Source: CAJGDV01 sp036667875
GTDB taxonomy: Bacteria > Bacillota_I > Bacilli_A > RF39 > UBA660
Assembly (NCBI GenBank): GCA_036667875.1
Contig: JAVWTD010000003.1
Span: 7,253-71,252 of the forward strand
Reading direction: 5' to 3'
Length of the DNA: 64,000 nucleotides
In this document: in pieces, positions 16,201 through 24,813 of the stretch
Numbering within the stretch: the first letter of the stretch is position 1
Layout of the letters: each line of letters opens with the position of its first letter
Made by a program: the position numbers and the translations under genes
Notes under the pieces: generated by a model
What the model saw: the letters and a program-made list of their open reading frames with translations, nothing else
The model's database searches: none
Told to the model about the DNA's origin: nothing

Positions 16201-17512
16201 CTTCTGTAATTTCTATATCGATTTTTTTACCTGGATCTATTAGTTCATCAAATCTTTCTAATATTTCTCCATCTTTTATTTTAACTGCACCGATTTCAAT
16301 CATTGAGTCACTCAATCCTGCATTAAATCCTGTAGTTTCTACGTCAAACACGATATAAGTATTTTCAGATAATTTTGAATCGTTTGGTCTAGTTACTATT
16401 AATACTTCATCATTTACGCATGTTAGTTCGACTCCATAAATTGCTTTAAATGGGTTATCTGGATTATTTTTATTATAGTTTTTTACTTCATTATAAACAT
16501 TTGGGAATGATTGACATCCGTTATGGTCTGTTATTGCAATTCCTTTATGTCCGAATTTAATGGCTTGTTTTACAAGTTCTACATCATCACATATTCCATC
16601 CATTTGGCTCATTTTAGTATGGGCATGTAGTTCTATTCTTTTTTCTAATGAATTATCTTTTATTTCTTCTTTTTCTTTTTGTACTAGCATTATGTCATAG
16701 ATAGATAATACTAATTCTTTTGAATAAAGATCGTCTTTTATTTTTCCACGGAATTTATAATTTTTTCCTACTTTAATATTTTTCATTAATTCTTTGTAAT
16801 CATCTTTATTTGCTTCAAATATTTTCCCGTAAATACTGTCTGTTCCGTCAGTTATTTTCAATGTTATTATGTTTGTTTTTGGTGTTTCTCTAACTTCAAA
16901 GTCAAAAATTTCTCCTTCTAAAATAACCAAATTTTCTTCTTTTATAATGTCTTCTAGTTTTGTAGTTTTACCTATTATTTCTCTTCCTTTTATAACCACT
17001 TTACTTATTTCTTTTTTTATTGTTTCTTCTTTTTTTATTACAGTTTTTTGATTGTTTTTAACAAAATTAATATCTTCAAAGCCTGAATTATTTAATTCTA
17101 TTGTCATTTCTTCTATGTAATTATTAATATCTATGGCTGATGTTTCACTAATTTTAATTGTTCCATTACAGTTTGAAAGATTTAATTCTTTCATTGTATC
17201 TTCAAAATTGGCATTTTGTTCATTAAGTAATATTTGTGAATAATAATATAAATAATTATTCAATTCATCTGTGTCTTTATTTCTAACAGTAAAAACTGGT
17301 ACTATTCTATATTCGTTATATTTTCGGCTTGAAAGTTCACAAAAAAGATCGTAAATTTTAACTGGTAAAATTTTATCGATTGTTATTATAAATTTTGCTT
17401 CTTCAGTAACTTTAGAAACTATTATTTTTTCTAGGTTACCATTCATAAAATACGAATAGTATTCTTTGTTAAAGTCTATTTGTTTTAAGAGTAATTCTAA
17501 TTTATCATGCAT
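13232..17512 (-). CDS. polC: DNA polymerase III alpha subunit, Gram-positive PolC type
   Basis: PolC is the main replicative polymerase of low-GC Gram-positives and carries its own proofreading exonuclease. At 1426 residues it has the expected length. In order: an N-terminal domain, an OB fold, a PHP domain (ELHAHTKMSQMDG, about 295; ITDHNG), a DEDDh exonuclease (VFDVETTGFN about 389, HNAKFDMSML, HRADYDAEAT), zinc-binding cysteines (RCPNC...CPNC, about 887) and the polymerase core (PDIDLNFSG about 949, TGQHPGGIVV). The C-terminal helix-hairpin-helix segment is intact. It has a GAAGGTGATAGT ribosome site and its own terminators. Confidence 0.97.
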   Translation of the reverse strand: MHDKLELLLKQIDFNKEYYSYFMNGNLEKIIVSKVTEEAKFIITIDKILPVKIYDLFCELSSRKYNEYRIVPVFTVRNKDTDELNNYLYYYSQILLNEQNANFEDTMKELNLSNCNGTIKISETSAIDINNYIEEMTIELNNSGFEDINFVKNNQKTVIKKEETIKKEISKVVIKGREIIGKTTKLEDIIKEENLVILEGEIFDFEVRETPKTNIITLKITDGTDSIYGKIFEANKDDYKELMKNIKVGKNYKFRGKIKDDLYSKELVLSIYDIMLVQKEKEEIKDNSLEKRIELHAHTKMSQMDGICDDVELVKQAIKFGHKGIAITDHNGCQSFPNVYNEVKNYNKNNPDNPFKAIYGVELTCVNDEVLIVTRPNDSKLSENTYIVFDVETTGFNAGLSDSMIEIGAVKIKDGEILERFDELIDPGKKIDIEITEVTNITDTMLIGKPNEKEVVIKFKEFIKEYPLVAHNAKFDMSMLEMAYYKYDLGEITNPVIDTLELSRTLDREHSKHSLSALVKRYAIPFDEEHHHRADYDAEATAYILSKMIINLNLQEIFTLNDLKKLVTDDEQYIFASEFHLNLLALNKTGLKNMFKIISYANTDFMSKGARIPKSMINKYREGLLVGSGCSKSEVFIKTCTTNEENLKEIINFYDYVEVQPPEVYEHLILGHDIDNKSDLELAIKKIIKCTKETNKIIVATGDVHHIKRDDKIYREIIVNQKVPGGGRHPLIRTLNKFNKIPSMHFRTTEEMLNDFSFLGNELAHEIVITNTNKILEKVEQIEVIIETNGIPFSPKIENSEQTTKDLVFTKAFEMYGNPLPQIISQRIEQELTGIIKGGFDVIYLIAQKLVKKSNDDGYLVGSRGSVGSSFVATMMGITEVNPLPAHYRCPNCKKSIFEIDGISLGTKYSSGYDLPDMNCPNCNTNLLKDGQDMPFATFLGFDADKVPDIDLNFSGEYQWKAHEYTKELFGIDNVYRAGTIGTVADKTAYGFALGYYEDRGIKKRGAEIERLAKGCIGVKRTTGQHPGGIVVIPGYMDVFDFTPFQYPADDKNSLWRTTHFDYHAIDQDVLKLDILGHDDPTVLRMLQDLSHMDVTKIPLDDKDTMSIFSSPEILGVTSEQIMCETGTLGIPEFGTKFVTGMLNDTKPKTFGELVKISGLSHGTDVWLGNARDLIKQNVVLFKDVIGCRDDIMVYLMYQGLEPKKAFKIMEFVRKGKPSKDPEKWAEFKTEMKEAKIEDWFIDSCQKIKYMFPKAHAAAYVMSAFRIAWFKVHRPLWYYAAYLSIRCFDFDIQSMVFGYNSIKHKIIEITEKGKEATNKDASILEVLQIALEATARGIEIGNIDILKSDSDHFIIKGDHTLIPPFRTIDGLGGTVANKIIEERNIRPFISIEDLQKRAKISSTVIEKMRVMGVLDGMDESSQLSLF

Positions 17513-17676
17513 ACTATCACCTTCACATTCATTTTATCAAATATATCAATATATTAAAAGTAAAATAGCATAATTTAATGATTTTTTCATTGATTAAATT
17601 AGAAATATTATATATTTAGAAATATTTAATTATTTATTATTATTTTGATGGTTTTTATGATAATTTAATAAAAAAA

Positions 17677-17695
17677 CTAACGAGTTTATCGTTAG
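17677..17695 (-). terminator. Terminator of the gpmI-DUF6273-glycosidase operon
   Basis: The minus strand has CTAACGA-TAAAC-TCGTTAG followed by seven T, directly after the stop at 17699. Between here and polC (17519-17670) I see only AT-rich spacer. Confidence 0.85.
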
Positions 17696-17698
17696 CTT

Positions 17699-18730
17699 TT
17701 ATTTAAGAATCCATGCATTAGGTAACCATCTTTCTCCGGTTGAACTTAGACCGCATGGTTTGTTAGTAAGAACATTATTTATGGTTAATGTTGTGCTTGC
17801 ACCACCGTCCATGTTGGCCGCATTATATGCTCCGTATCTTTCTAGAATTTCTATCATTTGATTAAGAGTTACTCCTCCACGACCATTCCAATTATATTTG
17901 TTTTGTCCGTGTCCATCAATTATTAGGAAGAGAATTATTCCATCTTTTCTTTGCGCTATGGCTGTTCTAGGATTTATTCCCCATCCTCCGTTTCCGGTTA
18001 TTTTTGCACTTTCTCCGTTAACAATTAAGAATGGACCAAATTGAACTGCGTCTCTTATTCCTGCATTTAATGCTTGAGCGGCTGTCATGTTTTCTAGAAC
18101 AAGGACATTATTTTTATCTATTCCTACCATTTCAAATTTAGTATTCATATCGCCCCATACTAGTTTTTTGTTTTCAATGACTGGACCCATTGGCATTCCG
18201 CCTGATCCGTTTCCATTTGGATCATAGAATCCTCCTGCATTTATTGCTATTTTAGCATTATATTTTTTAGATATATCAACGAGTGTTTCTCCTCTTGTTC
18301 CTAAATATTCTGTAGATGCTACTCCTACTTTTTTAGGTTCATAAATAGCTGTTAAATAGCAGTGAAAACCATTATATTCAAATTCTATAAGTTTATAGGA
18401 TTCTCCTTTTTTCCTTTTGAGTATTTGTTCTTCGTAGATTGAAGCATAGGTTGTTGGTTCTTTGCCTCCGAATGTTATTTGACTTGTATCAGTTCCTTTA
18501 TCAAATCCTTCTACTTTATTTTCACTTAATGTTTTGTTTATTGTTTTTTCTGAGTAAAATGTTTTTGCTAGATATTTGTGGGTCATGGTTGTCATTGATG
18601 TTGTTATTAGGAAATCTCTAAAATATTTAATTGGTCCATATGTTAAAAAGAAACAAATTGCTATTATAATATCTGTTATAAGTAATAAAATAATTCCTGT
18701 TTTTTTGGTTTTCTTTTTCTTTTTTTTCAT
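17699..18730 (-). CDS. Phosphodiester glycosidase-family (NAGPA-like) exported protein
   Basis: The 343-residue protein has a Lys-rich start, one N-terminal transmembrane anchor (about 10-30) and an extracellular phosphodiester-glycosidase domain, the fold of NAGPA, which removes N-acetylglucosamine from phosphodiesters. Landmarks are INAGGFYDPNG, GMPMGPVI, NPRTAIAQRKDG, FLIIDGHGQN and NMDGGASTTL. In Bacillota these proteins are linked to wall or exopolysaccharide glycans; the substrate here is unknown. An AAGGTGG ribosome site lies within the tail of the preceding gene, and the stop and start abut. Confidence 0.88.
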   Translation of the reverse strand: MKKKKKKTKKTGIILLLITDIIIAICFFLTYGPIKYFRDFLITTSMTTMTHKYLAKTFYSEKTINKTLSENKVEGFDKGTDTSQITFGGKEPTTYASIYEEQILKRKKGESYKLIEFEYNGFHCYLTAIYEPKKVGVASTEYLGTRGETLVDISKKYNAKIAINAGGFYDPNGNGSGGMPMGPVIENKKLVWGDMNTKFEMVGIDKNNVLVLENMTAAQALNAGIRDAVQFGPFLIVNGESAKITGNGGWGINPRTAIAQRKDGIILFLIIDGHGQNKYNWNGRGGVTLNQMIEILERYGAYNAANMDGGASTTLTINNVLTNKPCGLSSTGERWLPNAWILK

Positions 18731-20071
18731 CTATTCCACCTTATAAGGATTGCTTTTTGTTCCTTTTCCTTCTATAGTTTTCATATTACTGTTTAAATAA
18801 ATTGTTGGTCTTATTCCTAATTTGTCGTTTGGTGAACCTACAAAAATTTTACCTTCTTCTAGTACTTGATAGATTGTGTTATCACTTGTTATTGTTCTAG
18901 TTGATAGATAATAATTTTCAAAGTCATTTACAAATAATTCTCCAAGTTGCAATAATCCTACATTAGCGTCTTCAGTATATTCATTTAATTTATTAAAATT
19001 ATATTTATTTGTTTTATCATATCGACCTAATATGAATTTACTTGGGATAATTTTATCTTTTCCAGATAATGAATTATAGAAAGTAGTATTTAAGTAATAA
19101 CCAATTCCTGTTTTTGCTGTGAAGTAGTTTGTTGTTCCAAATGGTTTTAAAAGTGTTTTATTATTTTCTTTTAAAAGACCATCAAGAACAAGTTTTACTG
19201 TTGTTTCATTTTTTTCTATTATTCTCCAGTTTAAATTGCTAAAATTTACATAATCTCCTACATGTTTTTTATTTATGGTTTCTTTTGTTTCAAAAATTAT
19301 TTCATAAGGATTCTCTTTTGTTCCTTCTCCTTTAAAATTACTAATATTACCATTTATCATTATCGTTGGTCTTACACCATAACTGTGATGTACTAGTCCA
19401 CTATTAGAACTATTATTAACGTTACCTTTTGAATAAATATACCAAACGTTTCCATTTTTATCTTTATTGCTTGTCCAAAAATATTTTCCAATATTTAGGT
19501 AACTATTTTCATCTCCTGCTTTGTCGTATTCTTCTACTGATAATAGTCCAACATAGTCATTATCAATAGTCTTACATGTGATATTAGACGCATCAATCAG
19601 GTCTATACATGTTTTATTTGGGATTAAAATTTCACTTGTGTTATCTAAACTTGCTTTAAATGATTTTACAGCGTTTCCATCATTGTTTAACCAACTTTTT
19701 ATATAAGAGTTTTGATAGTCTTGATTGTATCCCCATACTAGGGAAGTTTGTGAGTCTTCAGTTATTAGTTTTATGTCTCCTTCATTTGATATGGAAACAA
19801 TTCTAAATAGTCTTCCTGAATATTTTATGTAATTATTTATTTTTTTTCCTTTATAGTAGTATCCTTTTTTTTCTTTATAAAGGCCGTCACCTGATTTAAC
19901 AATATTTTTTTCTAATAACACTAATTTTTTTAATGTTTTAATATTTTTTGTATTAGGATTTTCTATTTTGTAATAATAAATTAATCTACTACCATAAAAG
20001 ATTATACATCCTAGTATAAATATTAAGTTAAGTGCTATTAAACATGGTTTTATTTTTAATCTTTTTTTCAT
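18731..20071 (-). CDS. Membrane-anchored protein with two DUF6273-like repeats
   Basis: The 446-residue protein has one N-terminal transmembrane helix (about 11-31) and two extracellular repeats. Each has a strand like FRIVSI or WRIIEK near its start and ends in a closely similar motif, VRPTIMINGN...GTKENPYEI and IRPTIYLNSN...GTKSNPYKV. This matches the DUF6273 type common in gut Bacillota surface proteins. It begins 2 bases after the gpmI stop with no clear ribosome site, so translation is probably coupled. It presumably acts with the downstream glycosidase on the cell surface; the role is unknown. Confidence 0.75.
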   Translation of the reverse strand: MKKRLKIKPCLIALNLIFILGCIIFYGSRLIYYYKIENPNTKNIKTLKKLVLLEKNIVKSGDGLYKEKKGYYYKGKKINNYIKYSGRLFRIVSISNEGDIKLITEDSQTSLVWGYNQDYQNSYIKSWLNNDGNAVKSFKASLDNTSEILIPNKTCIDLIDASNITCKTIDNDYVGLLSVEEYDKAGDENSYLNIGKYFWTSNKDKNGNVWYIYSKGNVNNSSNSGLVHHSYGVRPTIMINGNISNFKGEGTKENPYEIIFETKETINKKHVGDYVNFSNLNWRIIEKNETTVKLVLDGLLKENNKTLLKPFGTTNYFTAKTGIGYYLNTTFYNSLSGKDKIIPSKFILGRYDKTNKYNFNKLNEYTEDANVGLLQLGELFVNDFENYYLSTRTITSDNTIYQVLEEGKIFVGSPNDKLGIRPTIYLNSNMKTIEGKGTKSNPYKVE

Positions 20072-20072
20072 A

Positions 20073-21566
20073 TTATTTTATTAAATTATCTCCTGTCATA
20101 TTAGATGGTGTTGATTCATTTAGTAAAGATATTATTGTAGGGGCAATGTCTGCTAGTTTTCCATTTTTAAGTTGAACATCTTTTGTTATAATAAAAGGAA
20201 CTTTGCTGTTTGAGTGGCTTGTTATTTTATCGCCTTTATCATTACACATTTCGTCGCAGTTACCATGGTCTGCAGTTACGATTAAAGTTCCGTTTAGGTC
20301 TTTTACTTTTATATATATTTTACCTAGACATTCATCTAAAAACTCGACTGCTTTTATTGTAGCAGAAATATTTCCTGTATGTCCAACCATATCTCCATTT
20401 GCAAAGTTTAGAATAACGACATCAAATTTTTCTAAATTGTTTAATAGTTTTTCTGTTACTTCTTCTGCACTCATTTCTGGTTGTAAGTCATAAGTTGCTA
20501 CTTTGGGTGAAGGTACTAATATTCTTGTACATCCTTTTAACTCTTTTTCTATACCTCCATCAAAAAAATAAGTTACATGGGCATATTTTTCAGTTTCTGC
20601 TATTCTTAGTTGTTTATAATTGTTATTAGCTAGAAATTCTCCTAATGTGTTTTCTAGTGTTTCTAATTTAAAGGCTGGAGTACTTTTTACTTCTTCACTT
20701 AAAGGCATCATTGTTACTAATTTTAATTTGTTAATAAATGTTCTTTGAAATCCACTAAAGTTTTCATTTGTTAAGGCACTAAATAGTTCTCTTCCACGGT
20801 CTGGTCTATAATTAAATAAGATAAGACCATCGTTTTCTTTTATCATTCCTGATTCATCTAAAATAATTGGCTTTACAAATTCATCTTGTTCATTTCTTTT
20901 ATATGATTCTAAAATTGCTTCTTTGTAGTTTGAAGCGTGTACGCCGGTATTTTCTGTTATAGCGTCATATGCTAGTTTGATTCTTTCCCAGTTATTATCT
21001 CTATCCATTGCATAATATCTTCCAGATAATGTTGCTATTTTTGTATTTCCAAGTTCTTTTATTTTTTCATTTATTATATCTAAATAGTTTAAACATACAT
21101 TTGGTAATGTATCTCTTCCATCTAAAAATAAATGAAGATAAACTTTTTTTATTCCTTTGTTTTTTGCACTTTCTAAAAGGGCAATTAAATGATTTATGTG
21201 GGAGTGTATTCCTCCATCACTTAGTAGTCCTAAAATATGTAAATTTGAATTATTATTGATTACATGATTAAAAACATTATCAAATTCTTTGTTTTGATAA
21301 AATTCTTTGTTTTTTATTTTTTCATTTATTAATTGAAGTGGTTGATATACTATTCTTCCTGCTCCTATGTTTAAATGTCCTACTTCACTGTTTCCCATTT
21401 GTCCAATTGGTAATCCTACAAGTTCTCCACTTGCTTCAAGTAGACTGTGGGGATAATTTTCCCAAAGATAGTCAAAGTTTGGCTTTTTGGCTTGTTTAAA
21501 GGCGTTTCCTTTTGTTTCTTCTCTTATTCCTACACCATCTAAAATGCATAGTACGATTGGTTTCAT
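20073..21566 (-). CDS. gpmI: 2,3-bisphosphoglycerate-independent phosphoglycerate mutase
   Basis: GpmI interconverts 3- and 2-phosphoglycerate in glycolysis using two Mn ions and a phosphoserine intermediate. It has 497 residues, with LCILDGVG at the start, the nucleophile Ser60 in MGNSEVGHLNIGAGR, FLDGRDT, SGRYYAMDRD, NYRPDRGRE and the C-terminal metal motifs NFANGDMVGHTG and TADHGNCDEM. It heads a three-gene operon with two surface-protein genes, an odd pairing for a glycolytic enzyme. Confidence 0.96.
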   Translation of the reverse strand: MKPIVLCILDGVGIREETKGNAFKQAKKPNFDYLWENYPHSLLEASGELVGLPIGQMGNSEVGHLNIGAGRIVYQPLQLINEKIKNKEFYQNKEFDNVFNHVINNNSNLHILGLLSDGGIHSHINHLIALLESAKNKGIKKVYLHLFLDGRDTLPNVCLNYLDIINEKIKELGNTKIATLSGRYYAMDRDNNWERIKLAYDAITENTGVHASNYKEAILESYKRNEQDEFVKPIILDESGMIKENDGLILFNYRPDRGRELFSALTNENFSGFQRTFINKLKLVTMMPLSEEVKSTPAFKLETLENTLGEFLANNNYKQLRIAETEKYAHVTYFFDGGIEKELKGCTRILVPSPKVATYDLQPEMSAEEVTEKLLNNLEKFDVVILNFANGDMVGHTGNISATIKAVEFLDECLGKIYIKVKDLNGTLIVTADHGNCDEMCNDKGDKITSHSNSKVPFIITKDVQLKNGKLADIAPTIISLLNESTPSNMTGDNLIK

Positions 21567-21604
21567 TATATCATCTCCATTATTATTCTATCATATAAAG
21601 AAAA

Positions 21605-21626
21605 AATTACATATATAAATGTAATT
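21605..21626 (-). terminator. Terminator of the lipid kinase gene
   Basis: The minus strand has AATTACAT-TTATAT-ATGTAATT followed by T residues, overlapping the stop. Confidence 0.7.
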
Positions 21627-22488
21627 ATCTTGACATAATTAAACGCTTTATATCGTAATTATTTTCGTTATTATATTTTATTCCACCTTCGATTATGTTA
21701 AAATCAAAATCTTTGCCTTTTAATAATTCTCCATCTATTCCACATATTAAGTCTTTATTTGAAGTTATTTTTAAATTTTTTATTCTTTTTGTTATTACAT
21801 GTTTATCTTCATAATGATTTTCTTTTATTAACTTTAAAAGCATGGGTGGTATTTGCAGTTTGTTTAATTTTTTTGCCATGCAAAGATTTAAGTAACCATC
21901 ATTTATCGAGGCATCAGGTGTTATTCTAAAACCACTTCCATAATATTGACCGTTAGTTACGGCTAATAGTGTTATTTTCTCATAAACATCATTAATTTTA
22001 ATTTCTATTGGTTTAAAATTAATCAATGTGTAGATTATACTTGCATTATAAATTTGTGATCTTGGGATATGAATTTTTTTCATAAGGGACACATTTTCTC
22101 CAATTATAGCATCTAGTCCTATTGACGCTGAATTTATAAAATACTTGTCATTTACTTTACCAACATCAATATCAAATATTTTCTCTTCATAATTAGATAT
22201 TGTTTTGTAAAAATCATTCCCAGATCCTGCAGGAATAACAGTTAAAAAACTAGTTCCTCCTATTAAACCATTGACTATTTCATTTAAAGTACCATCTCCA
22301 CCAACACTATAAATTCTGCATCCAAAGTCTTTATAATAAGTGGCAATTTTAGTGGCATCGTCTTTTTTTTCTGTGTAAACTATCTTGTAGTCTTCATTGT
22401 TTTCTTTACACTTTTTTTCTAATCTTTTTATTATTTCTAAACTTAAGCCTTGTCCTGAAGTTGGGTTGACAATAAATAATTTTTTCAT
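21625..22488 (-). CDS. Diacylglycerol kinase-family lipid kinase (DgkB/YegS type)
   Basis: These kinases phosphorylate diacylglycerol or related lipids at the membrane, recycling head-group turnover products. The protein has about 287 residues with IVNPTSGQG near the N-terminus and the nucleotide motif SVGGDGTLNEIVNG (about 62-74), then PAGSGNDFYKT and a beta-sandwich C-terminal domain ending in DGELLKGKDFDF. There are two ATG codons in a row; the second (22486-22488) is five bases from GAGG and is preferred. The Wadjet-flanking gene lies 12 bases upstream, so the two may share a transcript. Confidence 0.9.
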   Translation of the reverse strand: MKKLFIVNPTSGQGLSLEIIKRLEKKCKENNEDYKIVYTEKKDDATKIATYYKDFGCRIYSVGGDGTLNEIVNGLIGGTSFLTVIPAGSGNDFYKTISNYEEKIFDIDVGKVNDKYFINSASIGLDAIIGENVSLMKKIHIPRSQIYNASIIYTLINFKPIEIKINDVYEKITLLAVTNGQYYGSGFRITPDASINDGYLNLCMAKKLNKLQIPPMLLKLIKENHYEDKHVITKRIKNLKITSNKDLICGIDGELLKGKDFDFNIIEGGIKYNNENNYDIKRLIMSR

Positions 22489-22502
22489 CATATCCTCTTT
22501 TA

Positions 22503-23519
22503 TTATATAATAATTTTCTTTCTTTTACTTTCGAGTTTCCTTTGGGTTCTTGCAAGTGATTTTGCATTTTCTGTTTTTGGAAATTCATTGTTTAGTTTAC
22601 AATTATAATATTCAATAATTTCTTCTTTTTGTTTTAAAAAATTAGTTGTTAAAAATACATCATTAATGGTTGCATTTATAACTGTATTATTATTATTTAA
22701 TTTTATCATTATTTCAGATATTTCTTCAATTGTTTTATTTTCAGTGGGAATATTTATAATTTCTTTTTTTGGTGTTTCTAATGATTCCCAGTAGTTACAA
22801 TGATATATTGTTATATTTTTTGGTTTTACTTTGATTTCTTTTGTTGATTTATTTTCTATTAATGGTGAAAGTTTAGGTTTTTCAATTGTTTCTTTAATTT
22901 CATCAGTATGTTTTTCAATTGTTTCTTTAATTTCATCAGTATGTTTTTCAATTGTTTCTTTAATTTCTTCTTTTTCATCAGTATATTCTTTAATTATTTC
23001 TTTTTCATAAGAATGTTCTTTAATATTTTTGAATATTTTTTTTAAATATAAAATTCTTTTTTGGCGACCATTTGAAAATATTTGATCAAGCAAATTTTTA
23101 AATGCAATATCTTTATTTTTTTTATATTCTTTAATTTTTAAGTTTTTTTCGTTTGCTTTTATTTTTATAATTTTATCAAGATCAAACAGTTTATTTAAAT
23201 TATTATTTTTTGAAATTTCATCAATTGTTGAAGTAATCTTTTTTTCTTTAAAGTTTTTACCTTTTTTTAAAATTGGTACGAATGTGTGTTTTGCTATTTG
23301 AAAGATTTTACTAAGACATAGTGTCGGAATAATCTTTCCTGTTGCTACCTCTTTTACATATAAATCTCTAAATCCTCTTTTGTAGAAAATTGGTCCTGCA
23401 ATTTTGGTAGATTTCCTATCAATATTAGTTTTTGATATTTTATATTCATTTCCGTTATTGATTTGATGTATATATCCTTCATAAATTGTTGTGTATTTTT
23501 TAATTATATTTTTTATCAT
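22503..23519 (-). CDS. Unknown protein, paralogue of 31486-32598, downstream of the Wadjet operon
   Basis: The 338-residue protein is very Lys/Glu/Ile-rich and has no signal peptide. Its N-terminal domain (YKRGFRDLYVKEVATGKIIPT, IAKHTFVPI) and C-terminal domain (NYWESLE, KTIEEISEIM, LKQKEEIIEYY) match the same blocks of 31486-32598. The middle differs and holds about three copies of an 11-residue unit (HTDEIKETIEK). The two paralogues sit on either side of jetABCD. I do not recognise the family; it could be a Wadjet accessory, or a duplicated neighbour into which the operon was inserted. Confidence 0.7.
   Translation of the reverse strand: MIKNIIKKYTTIYEGYIHQINNGNEYKISKTNIDRKSTKIAGPIFYKRGFRDLYVKEVATGKIIPTLCLSKIFQIAKHTFVPILKKGKNFKEKKITSTIDEISKNNNLNKLFDLDKIIKIKANEKNLKIKEYKKNKDIAFKNLLDQIFSNGRQKRILYLKKIFKNIKEHSYEKEIIKEYTDEKEEIKETIEKHTDEIKETIEKHTDEIKETIEKPKLSPLIENKSTKEIKVKPKNITIYHCNYWESLETPKKEIINIPTENKTIEEISEIMIKLNNNNTVINATINDVFLTTNFLKQKEEIIEYYNCKLNNEFPKTENAKSLARTQRKLESKRKKIII
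22878..22967. repeat. Tandem 33-base repeat within a coding region
   Basis: Two exact 33-base units (22878-22910 and 22911-22943) and a partial third encode HTDEIKETIEK repeats. The unit is a multiple of three, so copy number can change without breaking the frame. Confidence 0.85.
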
Positions 23520-23594
23520 TATACTCCTCCTTGAATGACCTTTATTATATAGATATTTGCTCTTTATGTCAAACTATTTTCATAATAAAAAAAA

Positions 23595-23610
23595 CTTGGA
23601 TTTTAACCAG
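23595..23610 (-). terminator. Weak probable terminator of the Wadjet operon
   Basis: The minus strand has an imperfect stem (CTGG/CCAAG) followed by eight T, shortly after the jetD stop. Confidence 0.4.
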
Positions 23611-23619
23611 ATTCTTTTT

Positions 23620-24813
23620 TTAATTATTATCTTTTATAAATTTTATTATATCGTTAATGCTGTTTTCTTGATGATAAGAATATTTGTTTTTATTTAATAA
23701 TTCAATTATTTCATTAAAGTAAGTATTATTTATTTTATTTAATTTTTTTAATCTTGCTGTTGATATTTTATTGTTAGAAATATTTTCTTTATATTTTTCT
23801 TTATCATATCCGAATGGAATAACATTATATTTAGATATTAATTTATCTACTATTAATATTCCTTCAGGGTCTATGTCTCCATTATAATAAATAACAGTAT
23901 CAAAAAGATTATCTAATATTCTATAAAGAGAACTATTTGGATTACCAGAGGTTATAATTACTGAGCAATCTAGTTTATTCATTAAAATACTATGTAATAT
24001 TATTGGGTTTTCAAATATAAACAATTTATTATTTTTGGTTTTTAAGTTTTTATATTTTTCAGTATGAATTAGAGATATCATTGTTGGTAAATAATTTTTA
24101 TTTGCTAGTTCTAATTCTTTATTTTTTTCATCAATCAATCCATAAGTTATAACAAAATTTGATATTTCATCTACAAAAAGATTATATTTACTTAAAAGGT
24201 TTATTTTGTCTTCTCTTGAGTTTATAGTTACTAATTCAAAAAATGAAAGAGCATCGATAAAGAGTGAACAACTTGATGTTTCAATATCAAAATAATGTGA
24301 ATTATTTGTTATGTTGGCTGAAAAAACATTAAGTGGTGTTCCTGTTTTTGGTAAATTATTTATGGCTTTACAAATATAATTTAAATCAATTTTAAGTTTG
24401 TTTTTATTATCATTATATTTTTTTGATATTTTAGAACTGTTAGTTATTTCATTTAACCATAATTCGGCTTTTTTGTTTTTTTGAGTATTAATAATTTCTT
24501 CAAAAAATGTTTTCCTTTCATTTTCGTAGTTTTCTTTTTTTTGTTTGTTTGTTTGAATACTATTATTATAATAATCCATAAGAAGATTGTGTAAAGATAT
24601 ATTAAAAGTCTCTATTAATCTTTTTTCAAATTCTTTTAATTTTACTTCTTTTTCTATTGCTTTTCCTAAGAATAGTGATAAATTTTCTTGTTCTTCAATA
24701 TTATTTATTTTTATTATTCCTGTTGTTTTTCCTGTTTTAATATATTTTTGTCTTAGTTCATCAAAGAAAGTAGAAAAGTTTCTATCTTCCTTGAAGTACT
24801 TCTTGGGATTCAT
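23620..24813 (-). CDS. jetD: Wadjet nuclease subunit JetD (TIGR02679/DUF2399 type)
   Basis: JetD is the topoisomerase VI-like TOPRIM nuclease that cuts plasmid DNA after loop extrusion by the JetABC SMC complex. About 397 residues. The N-terminus (YFKEDRNFSTFFDELRQKY...GKTTG) matches the family start, and the TOPRIM metal motif appears as YNGDIDPEG (about 311-319). I place the start at ATG 24811-24813, overlapping jetC by 32 bases. A longer frame reaching 24876 would add 21 residues that do not look like the family. The ribosome site is weak. It is the last gene of the operon. Confidence 0.85.
   Translation of the reverse strand: MNPKKYFKEDRNFSTFFDELRQKYIKTGKTTGIIKINNIEEQENLSLFLGKAIEKEVKLKEFEKRLIETFNISLHNLLMDYYNNSIQTNKQKKENYENERKTFFEEIINTQKNKKAELWLNEITNSSKISKKYNDNKNKLKIDLNYICKAINNLPKTGTPLNVFSANITNNSHYFDIETSSCSLFIDALSFFELVTINSREDKINLLSKYNLFVDEISNFVITYGLIDEKNKELELANKNYLPTMISLIHTEKYKNLKTKNNKLFIFENPIILHSILMNKLDCSVIITSGNPNSSLYRILDNLFDTVIYYNGDIDPEGILIVDKLISKYNVIPFGYDKEKYKENISNNKISTARLKKLNKINNTYFNEIIELLNKNKYSYHQENSINDIIKFIKDNN

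Noticed and set aside
22861..22970. CRISPR-like repeats
   Set aside because: The 33-base units are contiguous, without spacers, and lie in frame inside a coding region.
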